A stretch of DNA of 64,000 nucleotides, from the NCBI GenBank assembly GCA_026707585.1, contig JAPOWQ010000062.1, positions 1-64,000 on the forward strand, in the 5' to 3' direction. This DNA is from Chloroflexota bacterium. GTDB lineage: Bacteria > Chloroflexota > UBA11872. Under the pieces are notes generated by a model that had not been told where the DNA came from, ran no database searches, and saw only the letters and a program-made list of their open reading frames with translations. Below are positions 1 to 9,286 of the stretch, in pieces (the stretch's first letter is position 1; each line of letters opens with the position of its first letter). The position numbers were made by a program, and so were the translations under genes.

Positions 1-2
1 AC

Positions 3-1328
3 CTGATCACCCGGGGCCTGCTGGTGCACGAGGTGGGCCACGCCCGCTACACGACCCCCAGGGCCGAGGCCGCTCCGATCGTGCACCAGGTGGCCAACTG
101 CCTGGAGGACGAGCGGATCGAGCGGATCATGGGCGGGCAGTTCTGGTCGGTGCGCGGGGCGTTGACGGCGGTATGCCGGGCCTCGTATGCCGTCGTCGCC
201 CCGCTGGGCCAGCCGCGGGGCGACCTGCAGGACCCCGACGATCCCCGGTGGGTGGTCGTCGCCGCGTTGCATTGGCGCTGGGCGCAGCGGCTGGCCGAGC
301 CGTTGAAGGGCGAGCTATCGCCGCGGAATCGGCGGCTGTGGCGGAGGGTACGGCCGTTGGTGGAGCGCGCGTGGGCGGCCCCGGACACCGGGCGGGTATA
401 CGACCTGGCGGACGAGATCGTGCGGATCCTGGGTCTCGGGCAGGCGCTGCCCGAGCCCCCGTTGGTCCTGGTCGCGCCCAGCCGGGGGACTCGATCGGAT
501 GCCGCCGAACCGCGACCGGGCGGCGCCGCCGCGTGGCAGGGGCCGGGCGAGCCGCAGGCCGGCGAGGATGACCTACCGGCTGGTCTGGTGGGCGCCGGCG
601 ACTATGCCCAGTGGACGATGGCGCCGCCGGGACCGCTGCTGCGGGCGGCGGAGCCGCTGGCCGGCGAACTGGTGGCGCGGCTCAGGCTGCCGGAGGTGGC
701 GCGGACGCCGGACTGGTCGGATCGGTACGGCCGGCTGAGCGTGCGGGCAGCGATCCGCAGCCAGGACGCCACCCCGTTTGTGGTCGCGGCCGAGCCGGAG
801 CCGGATCCCACGGCGGTGGCGGTGGGGGTGTTGCTGGACCGGTCGGGCTCGATGCAGGGGGCGGCGATGGAGGCCGCGCGCCTGGCGACGGCCGCGCTGC
901 ATCTGGCCTGTGCCGAGCTGGGCATCTGGCATGCCGTGACGGCCTTCGAGGGCGCTATGCCGATGGTGCGCGAGGACGAGGTCTCGGAGCAGACGCTCGC
1001 CCGCCTGGCCGGGCTGCAGGCCACCTCGGGGACCCGGATCGGCCCGTCCTACGAGGCGCTGCTGGCCCAGCTGCGCCCGCGGCCGGAGGCCCTGAAGGTG
1101 CTGGTGCTGATCCATGACGGCGAGCCCGAGGATGGCAGCACGGTCCGCCAGCTGAATGCCCGTGCGGCCGACGCGCGGATCGAGGTGCTGGGGCTGGGCG
1201 TGGCGCTGGAGGCGAAGAACCGCGCGGCGATGCGCGAGCTGTTTGCCGGCCGCTTCATCGACTGCCCGACGCCGGCGGCGCTGGCGCCCTTGCTGGCCGG
1301 CGTAGTGAACACCTTCCGACGGACCTGA
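3..1328 (+). CDS. VWA-domain protein with HExxH metallopeptidase-like N-terminus (5' truncated)
   Basis: The reading frame is open from the first base of the window, so the true start lies upstream; the GTG at 24 is internal. The visible N-terminus reads LLVHEVGHARYT, an HExxH zinc-peptidase signature. The C-terminal half (about residues 270-430) is a von Willebrand A domain with MIDAS residues in DRSGSM (DxSxS) and HDGEPEDG. This pairing is known from CobT-like and DUF2201-type VWA proteins, which often ride on plasmids and integrative elements; the substrate is unknown. The RadC-like gene follows 160 bases downstream and a tyrosine recombinase gene after that, which fits a mobile-element setting. 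The fold assignment is solid; the role is inferred. Confidence 0.8.
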   Translation: MITRGLLVHEVGHARYTTPRAEAAPIVHQVANCLEDERIERIMGGQFWSVRGALTAVCRASYAVVAPLGQPRGDLQDPDDPRWVVVAALHWRWAQRLAEPLKGELSPRNRRLWRRVRPLVERAWAAPDTGRVYDLADEIVRILGLGQALPEPPLVLVAPSRGTRSDAAEPRPGGAAAWQGPGEPQAGEDDLPAGLVGAGDYAQWTMAPPGPLLRAAEPLAGELVARLRLPEVARTPDWSDRYGRLSVRAAIRSQDATPFVVAAEPEPDPTAVAVGVLLDRSGSMQGAAMEAARLATAALHLACAELGIWHAVTAFEGAMPMVREDEVSEQTLARLAGLQATSGTRIGPSYEALLAQLRPRPEALKVLVLIHDGEPEDGSTVRQLNARAADARIEVLGLGVALEAKNRAAMRELFAGRFIDCPTPAALAPLLAGVVNTFRRT

Positions 1329-1489
1329 GGGCACGTCGGTCCGCGGCCGCCGCGACGCACGGGCGCGGCGCCTGCGACCGACGGTACTCGATGCGCACCG
1401 GGGCGTTCCCGCGATGCCGCGGCGCCATGGCGACGCCCGGGATCAGGGCGGGCCCCGGACCTGCGCACCCAACACACACGGAGGCTGAC

Positions 1490-1999
1490 ATGACGGAATC
1501 GAGGACGACTTCCTGCGACGACGCCCTGCTCGACGCGCTGCGATGCAACCTGAGCCTGTTGCACGAATTGACGTTGCGCTACGGCGTCGAAACCCGCCCA
1601 GACCCAGCTGACGACCGACGGCCCGTCATCAACGGCCCCGATGACGTGCAGCGCCTGCTGGGGCCCGAGATGGCGGGCCTGGCCCAGGAGCAGGTGCGGG
1701 TGCTGCTCCTTGATACCGCGCACCGCGTTGTCGGGCAGCGGGTGATCTACCAGGGGAACGTGCGGGCCGTGCTGGTTCGTCCCGCCGAAGTGCTGCGGCC
1801 GGCGGTCGCGGCGGCCATTCCCCGGCTGATCGTCTGTCACAACCATCCCAGCGGTGACCCGATGCCGAGCGCCGAAGACACGGCGCTAACGCGGGCGCTG
1901 GTCGGCGCGGCCGATCTCCTCGGGATCCAGCTGCTCGACCACGTGATCATCGGCGGGGCGCGAGCGTTCAGCATGCAGGAGCATGGCCTGATGCCGTGA
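1490..1999 (+). CDS. radC: RadC/JAB (JAMM) domain protein
   Basis: This 169-residue protein belongs to the RadC/MPN family. The metal-binding JAMM motif is HNHPSGDPMPSAED (about residues 119-132), preceded by a typical RadC core (QVRVLLLDTAHRVV) and followed by LLDHVIIGG. The ATG at 1490 is chosen because GGAGG lies 5 bases upstream; the frame is open further upstream but lacks a ribosome site. It is shorter than the usual chromosomal RadC of about 225 residues and lacks the N-terminal helix-hairpin-helix region, which is typical of RadC copies on mobile elements. The biochemical role of RadC is not established; a DNA metabolism or element-maintenance function is inferred from context. Confidence 0.88.
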   Translation: MTESRTTSCDDALLDALRCNLSLLHELTLRYGVETRPDPADDRRPVINGPDDVQRLLGPEMAGLAQEQVRVLLLDTAHRVVGQRVIYQGNVRAVLVRPAEVLRPAVAAAIPRLIVCHNHPSGDPMPSAEDTALTRALVGAADLLGIQLLDHVIIGGARAFSMQEHGLMP

Positions 2000-2327
2000 C
2001 CGCTGGATTCGGTCCGGTTCTTGGCAGCGCGCCTGTCCGCACAGTCGAACCAACGCAGTTCCCCTAGGCCGCGACTGCCTGAGCGGATACCAACGCGCCG
2101 TCGACCGCGTCGATGCTGGCAGGTACCGGCAACCGAATGGTCAGCGAATCCTAGGCGCAATTCGCTCCCACGGCTGCATGCCGGCGGTGACATCGGTCAC
2201 GACCGAGCCACTCGAGCCGGTAGATCCAATCGAGCATCCAGAGACGCGAGCTAGCGGCTCTCCGACACCCAGTTCCAGTTGATGCGCACTCCGACATCCC
2301 GGACAGCAAACCAAAGGTGGTCACTTC
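2000..2327. other. Intergenic stretch upstream of the integrase, no gene seen
   Basis: No coding frame with a convincing start or recognisable product is visible. The only support for expression is a purine-rich AAAGGTGG 7 bases before the integrase ATG at 2328. No tRNA or clear attachment repeat was found here. Confidence 0.5.
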
Positions 2328-3575
2328 ATGGCTTCAATACAACGTGCACAACGTGGAGCGTGGCGCGTTCGCGTGTACGAGGGTCGCGACGACAGCGGAC
2401 GCAAGCGCTATCGATCGCGCACCGTCAGAGGCACGCGTCGGGACGCCCAGCGCGTGGCTTCGAATCTCCATCTGGAGGTTGAACTCGGCGTCGCAGCGAG
2501 CGGTGGCCGTGCATCGCTAGCCGAGTATCTGCGAAGTCGCTGGCTTCCGCACGTGCGCCTGCATCGGCGGCCCAGCACGTATGCGCGGTATTCGGGCATC
2601 GTGGCCCGCTGCATTGCAGCGGATCTTGGTCGCCTGCCGCTGCGTCGCGTGTCTGCCGTCGATGTCCAAGGGCTGTGCGATCGCGCACTGGCGCAGGGCT
2701 TCGCGCCGGCGAGGGTTCATCTGATTCACGCGGTCGTACAGAAGGCCTTGGCACAGGCGGTCACCTGGCAGTTAGTGCCGCGCAATGCGGCAACTCACGT
2801 CGAACTGGCACGCATTCCCCAGCGCGCGATTGCTGTGCTAGACCGCACAGCAGTCCGGCGGCTATTTCAGACGAACGAGTCGCAGCCCGTCTATCCGCTG
2901 CTGGTGCTTGCGGTGCTAGGCGGACTGCGACGCGGCGAACTCCTTGGCTTGCGCTGGGCGGATGTCGACTTCGATAGGGAATGCGTGATTGTTCGCCGTA
3001 GCCTAGCGCCCGTGCGTGGCCGAGGGCTCGTATTAGGACCGACAAAGACCCATCATGAGCGTCGCGTGGACTTAGGCGCGCTCGGTCTGGAAGCCCTGCG
3101 AGAACAGTGGACGCGGCAGGTCGCCCAGCAGCGTCGTGATGCGGACGCTGAGCCCGCAGGGTGCCTTGTATTCGCCAACGCTGCTGGTCGGCCGCTGCAG
3201 TTCAGCACGGTCCATCGGTGGGTCAAGGCAGCGTTCAAGAGAGCGGGTTTACCCCCAGAGACGCGGCTGCACGACCTGCGCCACACGCACGCCTCGCTGC
3301 TGCTGGCGCGCGGCCACGCGCTGCCGGTGGTCAGTGAGCGCCTGGGCCACCGCACCAAGTCGACGACCGCGAACCTCTACGCCCATGCTCTGCCAACTTC
3401 CCAGCGAGCGGCGACGCAGGACCTGGACGCCTATCTGGCGGGTCCCGAGATGACTCCTGGACGACATAGGAGTTGGTCAACTCCCATCCCACCGGTTGTG
3501 CGTCAGCCCGGTGGGATGGAAGGGGGCGTTCGGTTGCAGCCGGCAAGCGGCTCGTCGTCGTTGAGATGTCCCTGA
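2328..3575 (+). CDS. Tyrosine recombinase / phage-type integrase
   Basis: A 415-residue site-specific recombinase. Residues 1-55 resemble the arm-type DNA-binding domain, about 65-160 the SAM-like core-binding domain, and about 175-370 the catalytic domain. Catalytic residues visible are R in GLRRGELLGLRW, H and R in LHDLRHTHAS (HxxR), H in LGHRTKSTT, and nucleophile Y in NLYAHAL. It would integrate or excise an element by strand exchange at att sites. The start at 2328 has AAAGGTGG upstream. The last 40 or so residues, after DAYLAG, are proline/glycine-rich, carry no family similarity that I recognise and are encoded across two inverted repeats, so the natural C-terminus may be earlier or the tail may be attachment-site sequence. 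Confidence 0.93.
   Translation: MASIQRAQRGAWRVRVYEGRDDSGRKRYRSRTVRGTRRDAQRVASNLHLEVELGVAASGGRASLAEYLRSRWLPHVRLHRRPSTYARYSGIVARCIAADLGRLPLRRVSAVDVQGLCDRALAQGFAPARVHLIHAVVQKALAQAVTWQLVPRNAATHVELARIPQRAIAVLDRTAVRRLFQTNESQPVYPLLVLAVLGGLRRGELLGLRWADVDFDRECVIVRRSLAPVRGRGLVLGPTKTHHERRVDLGALGLEALREQWTRQVAQQRRDADAEPAGCLVFANAAGRPLQFSTVHRWVKAAFKRAGLPPETRLHDLRHTHASLLLARGHALPVVSERLGHRTKSTTANLYAHALPTSQRAATQDLDAYLAGPEMTPGRHRSWSTPIPPVVRQPGGMEGGVRLQPASGSSSLRCP
3469..3519. repeat. Two adjacent inverted repeats at the integrase 3' end
   Basis: GGAGTTG (3469-3475) pairs with CAACTCC (3478-3484) across 2 bases. Directly after, CCATCCCACCGG (3484-3495) pairs with CCGGTGGGATGG (3508-3519) around a 12-base loop. 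The second is a perfect 12-bp stem, but no T-run follows. It could be a bidirectional terminator lacking a U-tract, a recombinase or excisionase site, or part of an att site. The structure is seen directly; the function is inferred. Confidence 0.6.
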
Positions 3576-5439
3576 CCCGTTATCACGGAATTCGTAGCAC
3601 TTGGGACGAACTCGGCTGTCTACAACGCAGTCAGGCTCTAAGACCTTGCGATCGAAGTCACCCAAACTGACTTACACCTTCGGAGGGTCCGACTTCGTGC
3701 CTTCTATCCTAGTTCCCCCCAGGTCGTTGCAGGTATGCCGGGAGTAGTGTCCTGCACAGGCAACGCGCACCCAGCCCAAGTTCGTTTTTCGTGTGATTGG
3801 TGGCCCTTCGGCGTCGGATAATGCGCCTAATCGGGGTGGAGACTTGCCAGATCCGCCTGCAATGGGGGGCGCTTGTGTCTACCGGCAGCCCGAGCAGGAT
3901 GCGCGGCTAGGCCAAAGACGCCGCGCCCGGTCCCCCAATCGCCATTGATGCCAGAGCTTCGAAGCCGAGCCGCGGCATGCATCGGCCCGAGTCCGGCGCG
4001 ATGGGTGCCGCTACAGCGGAGCTGAAACTGCAAGTGTATTGCTGCGCTACCAATGTCGCGCTACCACAGGGGTGAACGGTTCGGAACCCCATTCGGCCCC
4101 TGTCTGTGGCGCCCGGATGGCACACGGTCGAGCCCCGGCGACTACCGAGCCGCTAGGTTGAGAGTCCCCACACCCGAACAGCAAGCCTTGTGAGCCCGCC
4201 AGGATCGCGAGGGTGAGCGCGAGCCGGCGACGTGGTCGGAGTGGTTCGCGGCCTGGGGCGCGCTGCCGGGAACCGTCCGGCATCCGTGGGACTTGCCGTC
4301 CTTCTTCGTGCGAAGACTCACACCAAGCGATCGGCGTGGTAGGCGTTTTCGGGCGGTCGATGCCGCCAACACCTTCACCGCCGTGCATGAGGTCGCTCGC
4401 TGGGTGATGCGGGCCATGGCCGGGTCGCCCGCCTGCCGGACAGTCGCGGCCGCGGCGAGATTCACGCGTGTCCGCTAAGGTCGGGGCAGATCGTGCATTA
4501 CGAGGTCCGGGCCGAAGACTCGGCGGCTCGACGCAGTCACAGAGTTTGTGTGCGTGCACGTGGCGCGCCCCAAAAGCGTTGATCGCAGCCCCTTGAGGGT
4601 CGACGTGCACGTTACCCCGCTTGTCCTGATCCAAGCTTGACGCTGGGTACGACAGAAATTCCGGTCGATTCAATTCTGTTGCCATTCTCGGCAGCTCGGC
4701 GCGATGGATCGGGGCTCCCGCTGCAGTTGGCGAGCCGTGTGAGCAACTCCGACCACCATCGGAACCAGCTGCATGCTTCGGCAGCCGTCGGGTCGGGCAA
4801 CTCGACAAGTCTAGGTCGCTTCCTTGGCTGAATTCACGGTCAATAGATTTGGAGGACGTTGCGTCCGAGTCGGCCTGATCCAGCGAACTGGTGAGGTAGT
4901 CGTGAAAGGATTCGCTGTCGTGCCGGCGGCTTGAAGGGTCCGGGCGCGATTGGCCGCTGCACGCGTGGCCACGCCGCCGAGGGTGCTCATTTGCTGACCG
5001 CCGCGGCGGACCGCGTGCGCCCACTCAGCCTCTACTTCGACACTCACACTGCCTGCTCCGACCGCCGACGTGCTAGGCGATTGTCGTCGTCGCGAAGCTG
5101 TGCCTGAGTTCTGCGCTTCCGGCAATGCAGATCTGTGCAGTCGCCTGCACGGCTCGCAATCCACCTGATTGCCACGGCCAATGTTCGTTCGAGACTTACT
5201 CGGAATGCCTACTCAGTCTTGGATTGATGGACAGATCGCCAACAGCCGTTGCGCAGCTACGGCAGCCCGCGAAACCTGACGAGGCTTCCGGCAACCTCTG
5301 CCGACCTCGGTCCGTCCGGAGTCAGCCCCATCGGCGACTTACGACTTTGGTGCCGTCCGCAGACGCCTTTCCGCGTGGGCGCGAACGCAAGAATACGTGC
5401 TCGAAACGTATCTATCGTGTGTTGCTGCTGAGACGCCAG
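3576..5439. other. 1.9-kb region without an intact gene; possible remnants
   Basis: Several overlapping frames are open but none has a good start and recognisable product. The most protein-like is a plus-strand frame at about 4191-4478, bounded by a TGA at about 4191 and a TAA at 4476, containing TWSEWFAAWGALPGTVRHPW. It has no ATG or ribosome site, and GTG is absent before the coherent part, so it looks like a gene fragment. A long minus-strand frame at 4047-5024 has no domain signature and is probably chance. The region lies between the integrase and the DISARM locus and is best read as eroded mobile DNA. Confidence 0.4.
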
Positions 5440-7374
5440 TCAGTCCCGCCGTTCAGTTCCTGCGAGCTTCTTCCGTCCAGTTACACAGTGTGCTTTGACG
5501 GGGCACTGAACACAGGCTGGCGATCGGGACTTGCAGACAAGTGCTCCGAGGTCGAGGAGAGCTTGATTCCACGGCACATTTGCTCCTTCGTCGCCGGCCA
5601 GTTCGTGCAGGTGGAGCCTGATTCGCCAAGGTGGCAGGTGTGCATCGTTGCCGTGGACTCGTCGGGCGATTCGGCGGGTGTTTGTGTCCACCAAGACGCT
5701 AGTTCGGTCAAATGCAAAGCACTGCATTGCCGAAGCGATGTAGTTCCCCACCCCGGGGACGGCCGTTAACTCCGGCCACCGATCCGGAACTCTCCCGTCG
5801 TGTTTGCTTTGGATGTACTCCGCGGCTGCGGCTAGGTTTGCGGATCTCCAACGGAGCCCTAGCGTCGCAATGTAGGGTTCTATCTTCGCCCTGTTCAACA
5901 GAAAGCTCTTTGGAGTCTTGCCTAAGGCCAGCACTTCTTGGATTACTCGTGCTACCTGATCAGCCTTGGTTCTATGCAGGCACATTTCCACGACTAAAAA
6001 CTGCCAAGGACTCAAGTCGTCACTTCTCCACGGAAACCGACGGCCGTGGCGATTGAACCACGAGATCAGTCCTCTCCGGAAAGCCGATCCATAGTCGGGT
6101 TGCCTCTCACGAACTCCTGCTATGGCGACCTCGCCGTCAAGTGATCGGCGTAGCTCAACCGCAATGGCCCTGGCCAGAAATGGAGGCACCGCGTTGCCGA
6201 TCTGTCGAAACCTGTTGGTCGGATACCCTGCGAAACGGAACCTGTCGGGAAATGTCTGTATTCGAGCGGCTTCGCGGATCGAGAGGGTACGATCCTGTGC
6301 CGGGTGAATGTACCAATACCCATCCTTTGCGATGTGAGCCGTAATGGTTCTAGATACATCCTCAAATGAGAGTCTGAAGTACTTATCGTTGAATATGTCG
6401 GACCGGTATCTGCGAAGTGAATTGGGCACATCTCTGTAGGTATCTCCGGGCATCATGCGGCGGTATATCGCCGCATCGTCTGGGCGTACTGCCCGAGTGA
6501 TATGATCCCTTATTGATTTAGTCTCGGCTCCGCGTAACCCCCTACGAAGATCCCTCGCGAGTTTTGTGGTTGGATGGCCCTCATATGGATGTACTTCCTG
6601 TCTCGTATCGGGCGGAACTTCCGGAAGATCTCCTATCGCCTGCCATACCGTTGGTCGTCGGCTGGCAGGCTTTGGCCAATGGAATTCCAGTCCTGATTCA
6701 ATCGCGATGACAAAGAGGCGTGAGCGGTGCTGGGGAACACCGTATTGCCAAGCCTTAAGCTCTTGGACGTGAACCCTGTATTCGCGATCTTTAAGCTCGT
6801 CCAGAAGCGAGATGAGCAATGCACCGCCTTGAGCCTGGGCAAAATCTGGGACATTCTCGAATAACATGGCCCTTGGCGTCAGACGGTCGAGAATCGAGAA
6901 GAAGCTCTGCCACAGGTCAGCCCGTTCATCGTGCGCCGGCCTGTTCCCTGACTTGACGAGATTGCCGATCTTTGCCGTGCCAGCCCTCGAGAATGGTTGG
7001 CACGGAGGACCGCCGGCCAACAGATCGACGTTCTCGATTCCCCAAGTGTCCAGCTGGTCAATAAAGCTGTCAGGATTGGATAGGTCGCCCACCCAAGCGA
7101 GGCTGGGGATGTTCGCTTTGTGGGTTTCCATGGCGACGGAATCGAAGTCTGCTGCTGCAACGATCGAGAAGCCTGCGTCTTGGAGGCCGAGGCTCAAGCC
7201 CCCGGCACCCGAGTAGAGGTCAACGGCCCACGGTCTGGGCAAGTCATCAAGCCAGTGCCGAATGGCCTCGGGACTGTCCTGGTCGGGCGATCCAGGATGG
7301 CCTTCGAGGACAATCCGTTCACCGCGGCGCACTGGTAGTCGATGTCGATCCTCTAGTTTGTCTGAATGCGTCAA
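5440..7374 (-). CDS. drmMII: Cytosine-C5 DNA methyltransferase fused to MIG-like thymine-DNA glycosylase (DrmMII-like)
   Basis: A 644-residue two-domain protein. Residues about 48-415 form a C5 cytosine methyltransferase: motif I DLYSGAGGLSLGL, catalytic Cys in GGPPCQPF (about 123), ENV in FENVPD (about 172), QHRSRLFVIA, and motif X GNAVPPFLARAIA. Residues about 430-640 form an HhH-GPD glycosylase: FPWR near its start, hairpin VPGVGNYIASA (about 541), catalytic Asp in VLVDTNTRRI, and a 4Fe-4S loop CKSRSPACVQCPVKAHC (C-x6-C-x2-C-x5-C). The Tyr after GVGN, where endonuclease III has Lys, and MQCFAF match the archaeal T/G-mismatch enzyme Mig. The domain likely repairs T:G left by 5mC deamination. 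TTG at 7374 is the apparent start. The gene lies 18 bases after drmB and is the last of the locus. Confidence 0.85.
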   Translation of the reverse strand: MTHSDKLEDRHRLPVRRGERIVLEGHPGSPDQDSPEAIRHWLDDLPRPWAVDLYSGAGGLSLGLQDAGFSIVAAADFDSVAMETHKANIPSLAWVGDLSNPDSFIDQLDTWGIENVDLLAGGPPCQPFSRAGTAKIGNLVKSGNRPAHDERADLWQSFFSILDRLTPRAMLFENVPDFAQAQGGALLISLLDELKDREYRVHVQELKAWQYGVPQHRSRLFVIAIESGLEFHWPKPASRRPTVWQAIGDLPEVPPDTRQEVHPYEGHPTTKLARDLRRGLRGAETKSIRDHITRAVRPDDAAIYRRMMPGDTYRDVPNSLRRYRSDIFNDKYFRLSFEDVSRTITAHIAKDGYWYIHPAQDRTLSIREAARIQTFPDRFRFAGYPTNRFRQIGNAVPPFLARAIAVELRRSLDGEVAIAGVRERQPDYGSAFRRGLISWFNRHGRRFPWRSDDLSPWQFLVVEMCLHRTKADQVARVIQEVLALGKTPKSFLLNRAKIEPYIATLGLRWRSANLAAAAEYIQSKHDGRVPDRWPELTAVPGVGNYIASAMQCFAFDRTSVLVDTNTRRIARRVHGNDAHLPPWRIRLHLHELAGDEGANVPWNQALLDLGALVCKSRSPACVQCPVKAHCVTGRKKLAGTERRD

Positions 7375-7392
7375 TTTGGTTTGGTCATCCGA

Positions 7393-9240
7393 CTACAAGT
7401 CAATGGGCTTAGTGTCCGGAAAGAATGCTATCTCAGGCAGATCAGTCGTGCCTATAAGGAGACCTCGATCAAGAAGGCGGTTTCCCGTCTCGCAGGAAGT
7501 CTCAGGCAGCAGAACGCATCCGTGGCATGCCGCCAAGTTGGCGTTATCCGTTCCCTGGCCGAGGCTCTCGATGCACACAGGATCGCTGGAGCACCACCGC
7601 AATCGATCGATAGCCCGCCCGAAAACGCCCGTGAGTCGGTCGGGCTCCCCCTGCCGAACGAGTCCTCCGAGAGTCCCCTCGGAGTCCCCGGACGCTGTAT
7701 AGATGAGCAAACCCTGCATTGGGTAATCGGAATCGTCGGCGTCGCAATACAGCCGCTCTCTCAGTGCTGCGCTCCCGTATCCGCAGTCAAAGCTCAATTG
7801 AGCGATCAGTGCGTGCGAAATCGTATGCAGAAGAACGTATTTTTCGGACATTATTGAATCACTCATGCCTCGGATTCGACGACGTCTATTGAAGCTCTCC
7901 GCGTGTGATGAGATTCGCGATTTGACATCCAATCGAGTGGACCAAGCGGCTATGGCAGCGTCGTTGAACTCGAGGAAGATTCCCTCGCCATAAACTTCAG
8001 TTGCCGGAAGCCAATCCAAGCTCTCACTCTGGGATATGGGAAGGAGATCGGGCGAAGCCGGATCCTCTACTGGCAGGATTCTGGAAAACCCGACCATTGC
8101 CCTCGTCTCACGTAGCTTCCTGACGAGACCGATTCCCTTCAATGCACTGGACAATTCCGAGCCATATTCGATAGCGTCCTTGGTTTCCACCACGAGATCG
8201 GAGGCCTCATCGCCCTGTCCACTCCTGAGGGCTTCGTATTCCTGCTGCCGAAAGCCGCTCTCGGAACTGTAGTCCTTGTCGGTGAGTTTCACAGTGCCGT
8301 CGAGCTTGCTCTGCGCAGCTTCAAGTAGGTCAGTGGTATCCACCTTGTGAGTGGCCGCTAGTACATCGCATCGAACCCGCTGGATGTATTTGCCGTCATC
8401 CAAGCCGGCGGTGAGGACATCCCAGTTCGCGGGATCGTCGAGAATTCTATTGATCGCTCGACTTGTGTCTTGTCCCCAAAGCGGGAGATGAATTGAGGAT
8501 GCCGTTACTGGAAAGTAGACATTCGATCCCCCACGCTGAACGACTCGCAGATGCTGACCGCAGTGTCCGCTTTCGTGGTCGTCTTCGCCGAGCCAGGGCA
8601 TGCTTCCTGAACAATCGTAGTCGATCTTGTGCAGCGAGTTGGCGTTGAATGTGCCGTTCATAGATGCTGACTTCTTGCAACTGCATTCAAGCTTGATGCC
8701 CGATAGACTGGCGGACGATCTTCCGGGTAGTAGGCGCAAGGAGTGTTGATCGTCACAATTTGATCCCCTATGGACCCACTCCATGAATGGAAAGTCCTCG
8801 ATGTGCCCTCTCGGGCAGGCGGCGATGAATCGGCTGGGGATCATCCACGGACGCCGAGACGGATGCAACGAGTAGCAGTCCAAGTCAGGTCTACACGGGC
8901 ATCTGAGGCGAGAACTGAAGAGGGGTAGTTTTTGCATCAAACCCCGCCTCGGGCAGTAGTGCCATCTTGGAAAGCGCACGAACGGTATGTGCTGATTTGC
9001 ATATTGAACCCCTGGACCAGGGTCTCTGAAGTCGGGAGGTTTTCTGAAGTGGGTAACGCCGAGTCGTGCTTGCAGGCGCTCCTCGCGGATCAGCCAATCT
9101 TGCGGACACTCCTCAATGGCAAGAGGCCATTCGTCCAAGCCCGCCGTCATTAGGGATTCGTCACCGCGAAAGTCCACCAATGCTCCGACGCCAAATGGAC
9201 TGATCAGCTGGCTTCTTCTAATCGGTCGAGATGACGGCAT
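7393..9240 (-). CDS. drmB: DISARM protein DrmB (DUF1998)
   Basis: A 615-residue protein with the DrmB/DUF1998 pattern: an N-terminal RRSQLISPFGVGALVDF segment, paired cysteines (CPCRPDLDC, CSCKKS) suggesting zinc sites, PSRFIAACPRGHIEDFP near residue 140, and the C-terminal DUF1998 block (LLHTISHALIAQLSFDCGY at about 480, then GLLIYTASGDSEGTLGGL) with more cysteines (LAACHGCVLLPETSC). In DISARM, DrmA and DrmB form the core complex that binds incoming DNA. ATG at 9240 is the only good start and lies 46 bases after the drmA stop; no strong ribosome site is visible, suggesting coupling to drmA. The gene order drmA-drmB-methyltransferase supports the call. Confidence 0.92.
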   Translation of the reverse strand: MPSSRPIRRSQLISPFGVGALVDFRGDESLMTAGLDEWPLAIEECPQDWLIREERLQARLGVTHFRKPPDFRDPGPGVQYANQHIPFVRFPRWHYCPRRGLMQKLPLFSSRLRCPCRPDLDCYSLHPSRRPWMIPSRFIAACPRGHIEDFPFMEWVHRGSNCDDQHSLRLLPGRSSASLSGIKLECSCKKSASMNGTFNANSLHKIDYDCSGSMPWLGEDDHESGHCGQHLRVVQRGGSNVYFPVTASSIHLPLWGQDTSRAINRILDDPANWDVLTAGLDDGKYIQRVRCDVLAATHKVDTTDLLEAAQSKLDGTVKLTDKDYSSESGFRQQEYEALRSGQGDEASDLVVETKDAIEYGSELSSALKGIGLVRKLRETRAMVGFSRILPVEDPASPDLLPISQSESLDWLPATEVYGEGIFLEFNDAAIAAWSTRLDVKSRISSHAESFNRRRRIRGMSDSIMSEKYVLLHTISHALIAQLSFDCGYGSAALRERLYCDADDSDYPMQGLLIYTASGDSEGTLGGLVRQGEPDRLTGVFGRAIDRLRWCSSDPVCIESLGQGTDNANLAACHGCVLLPETSCETGNRLLDRGLLIGTTDLPEIAFFPDTKPIDL

Positions 9241-9286
9241 TGTTCGTTCTAATGGCCTTTCCCAAAGTGCGAACTCACCGGATCTC

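Noticed and set aside
4047-5024. 325-codon minus-strand frame with a lipobox-like LLFGC
   Set aside because: The hydrophobic stretch is internal, not at an N-terminus; no family features and no ribosome site.
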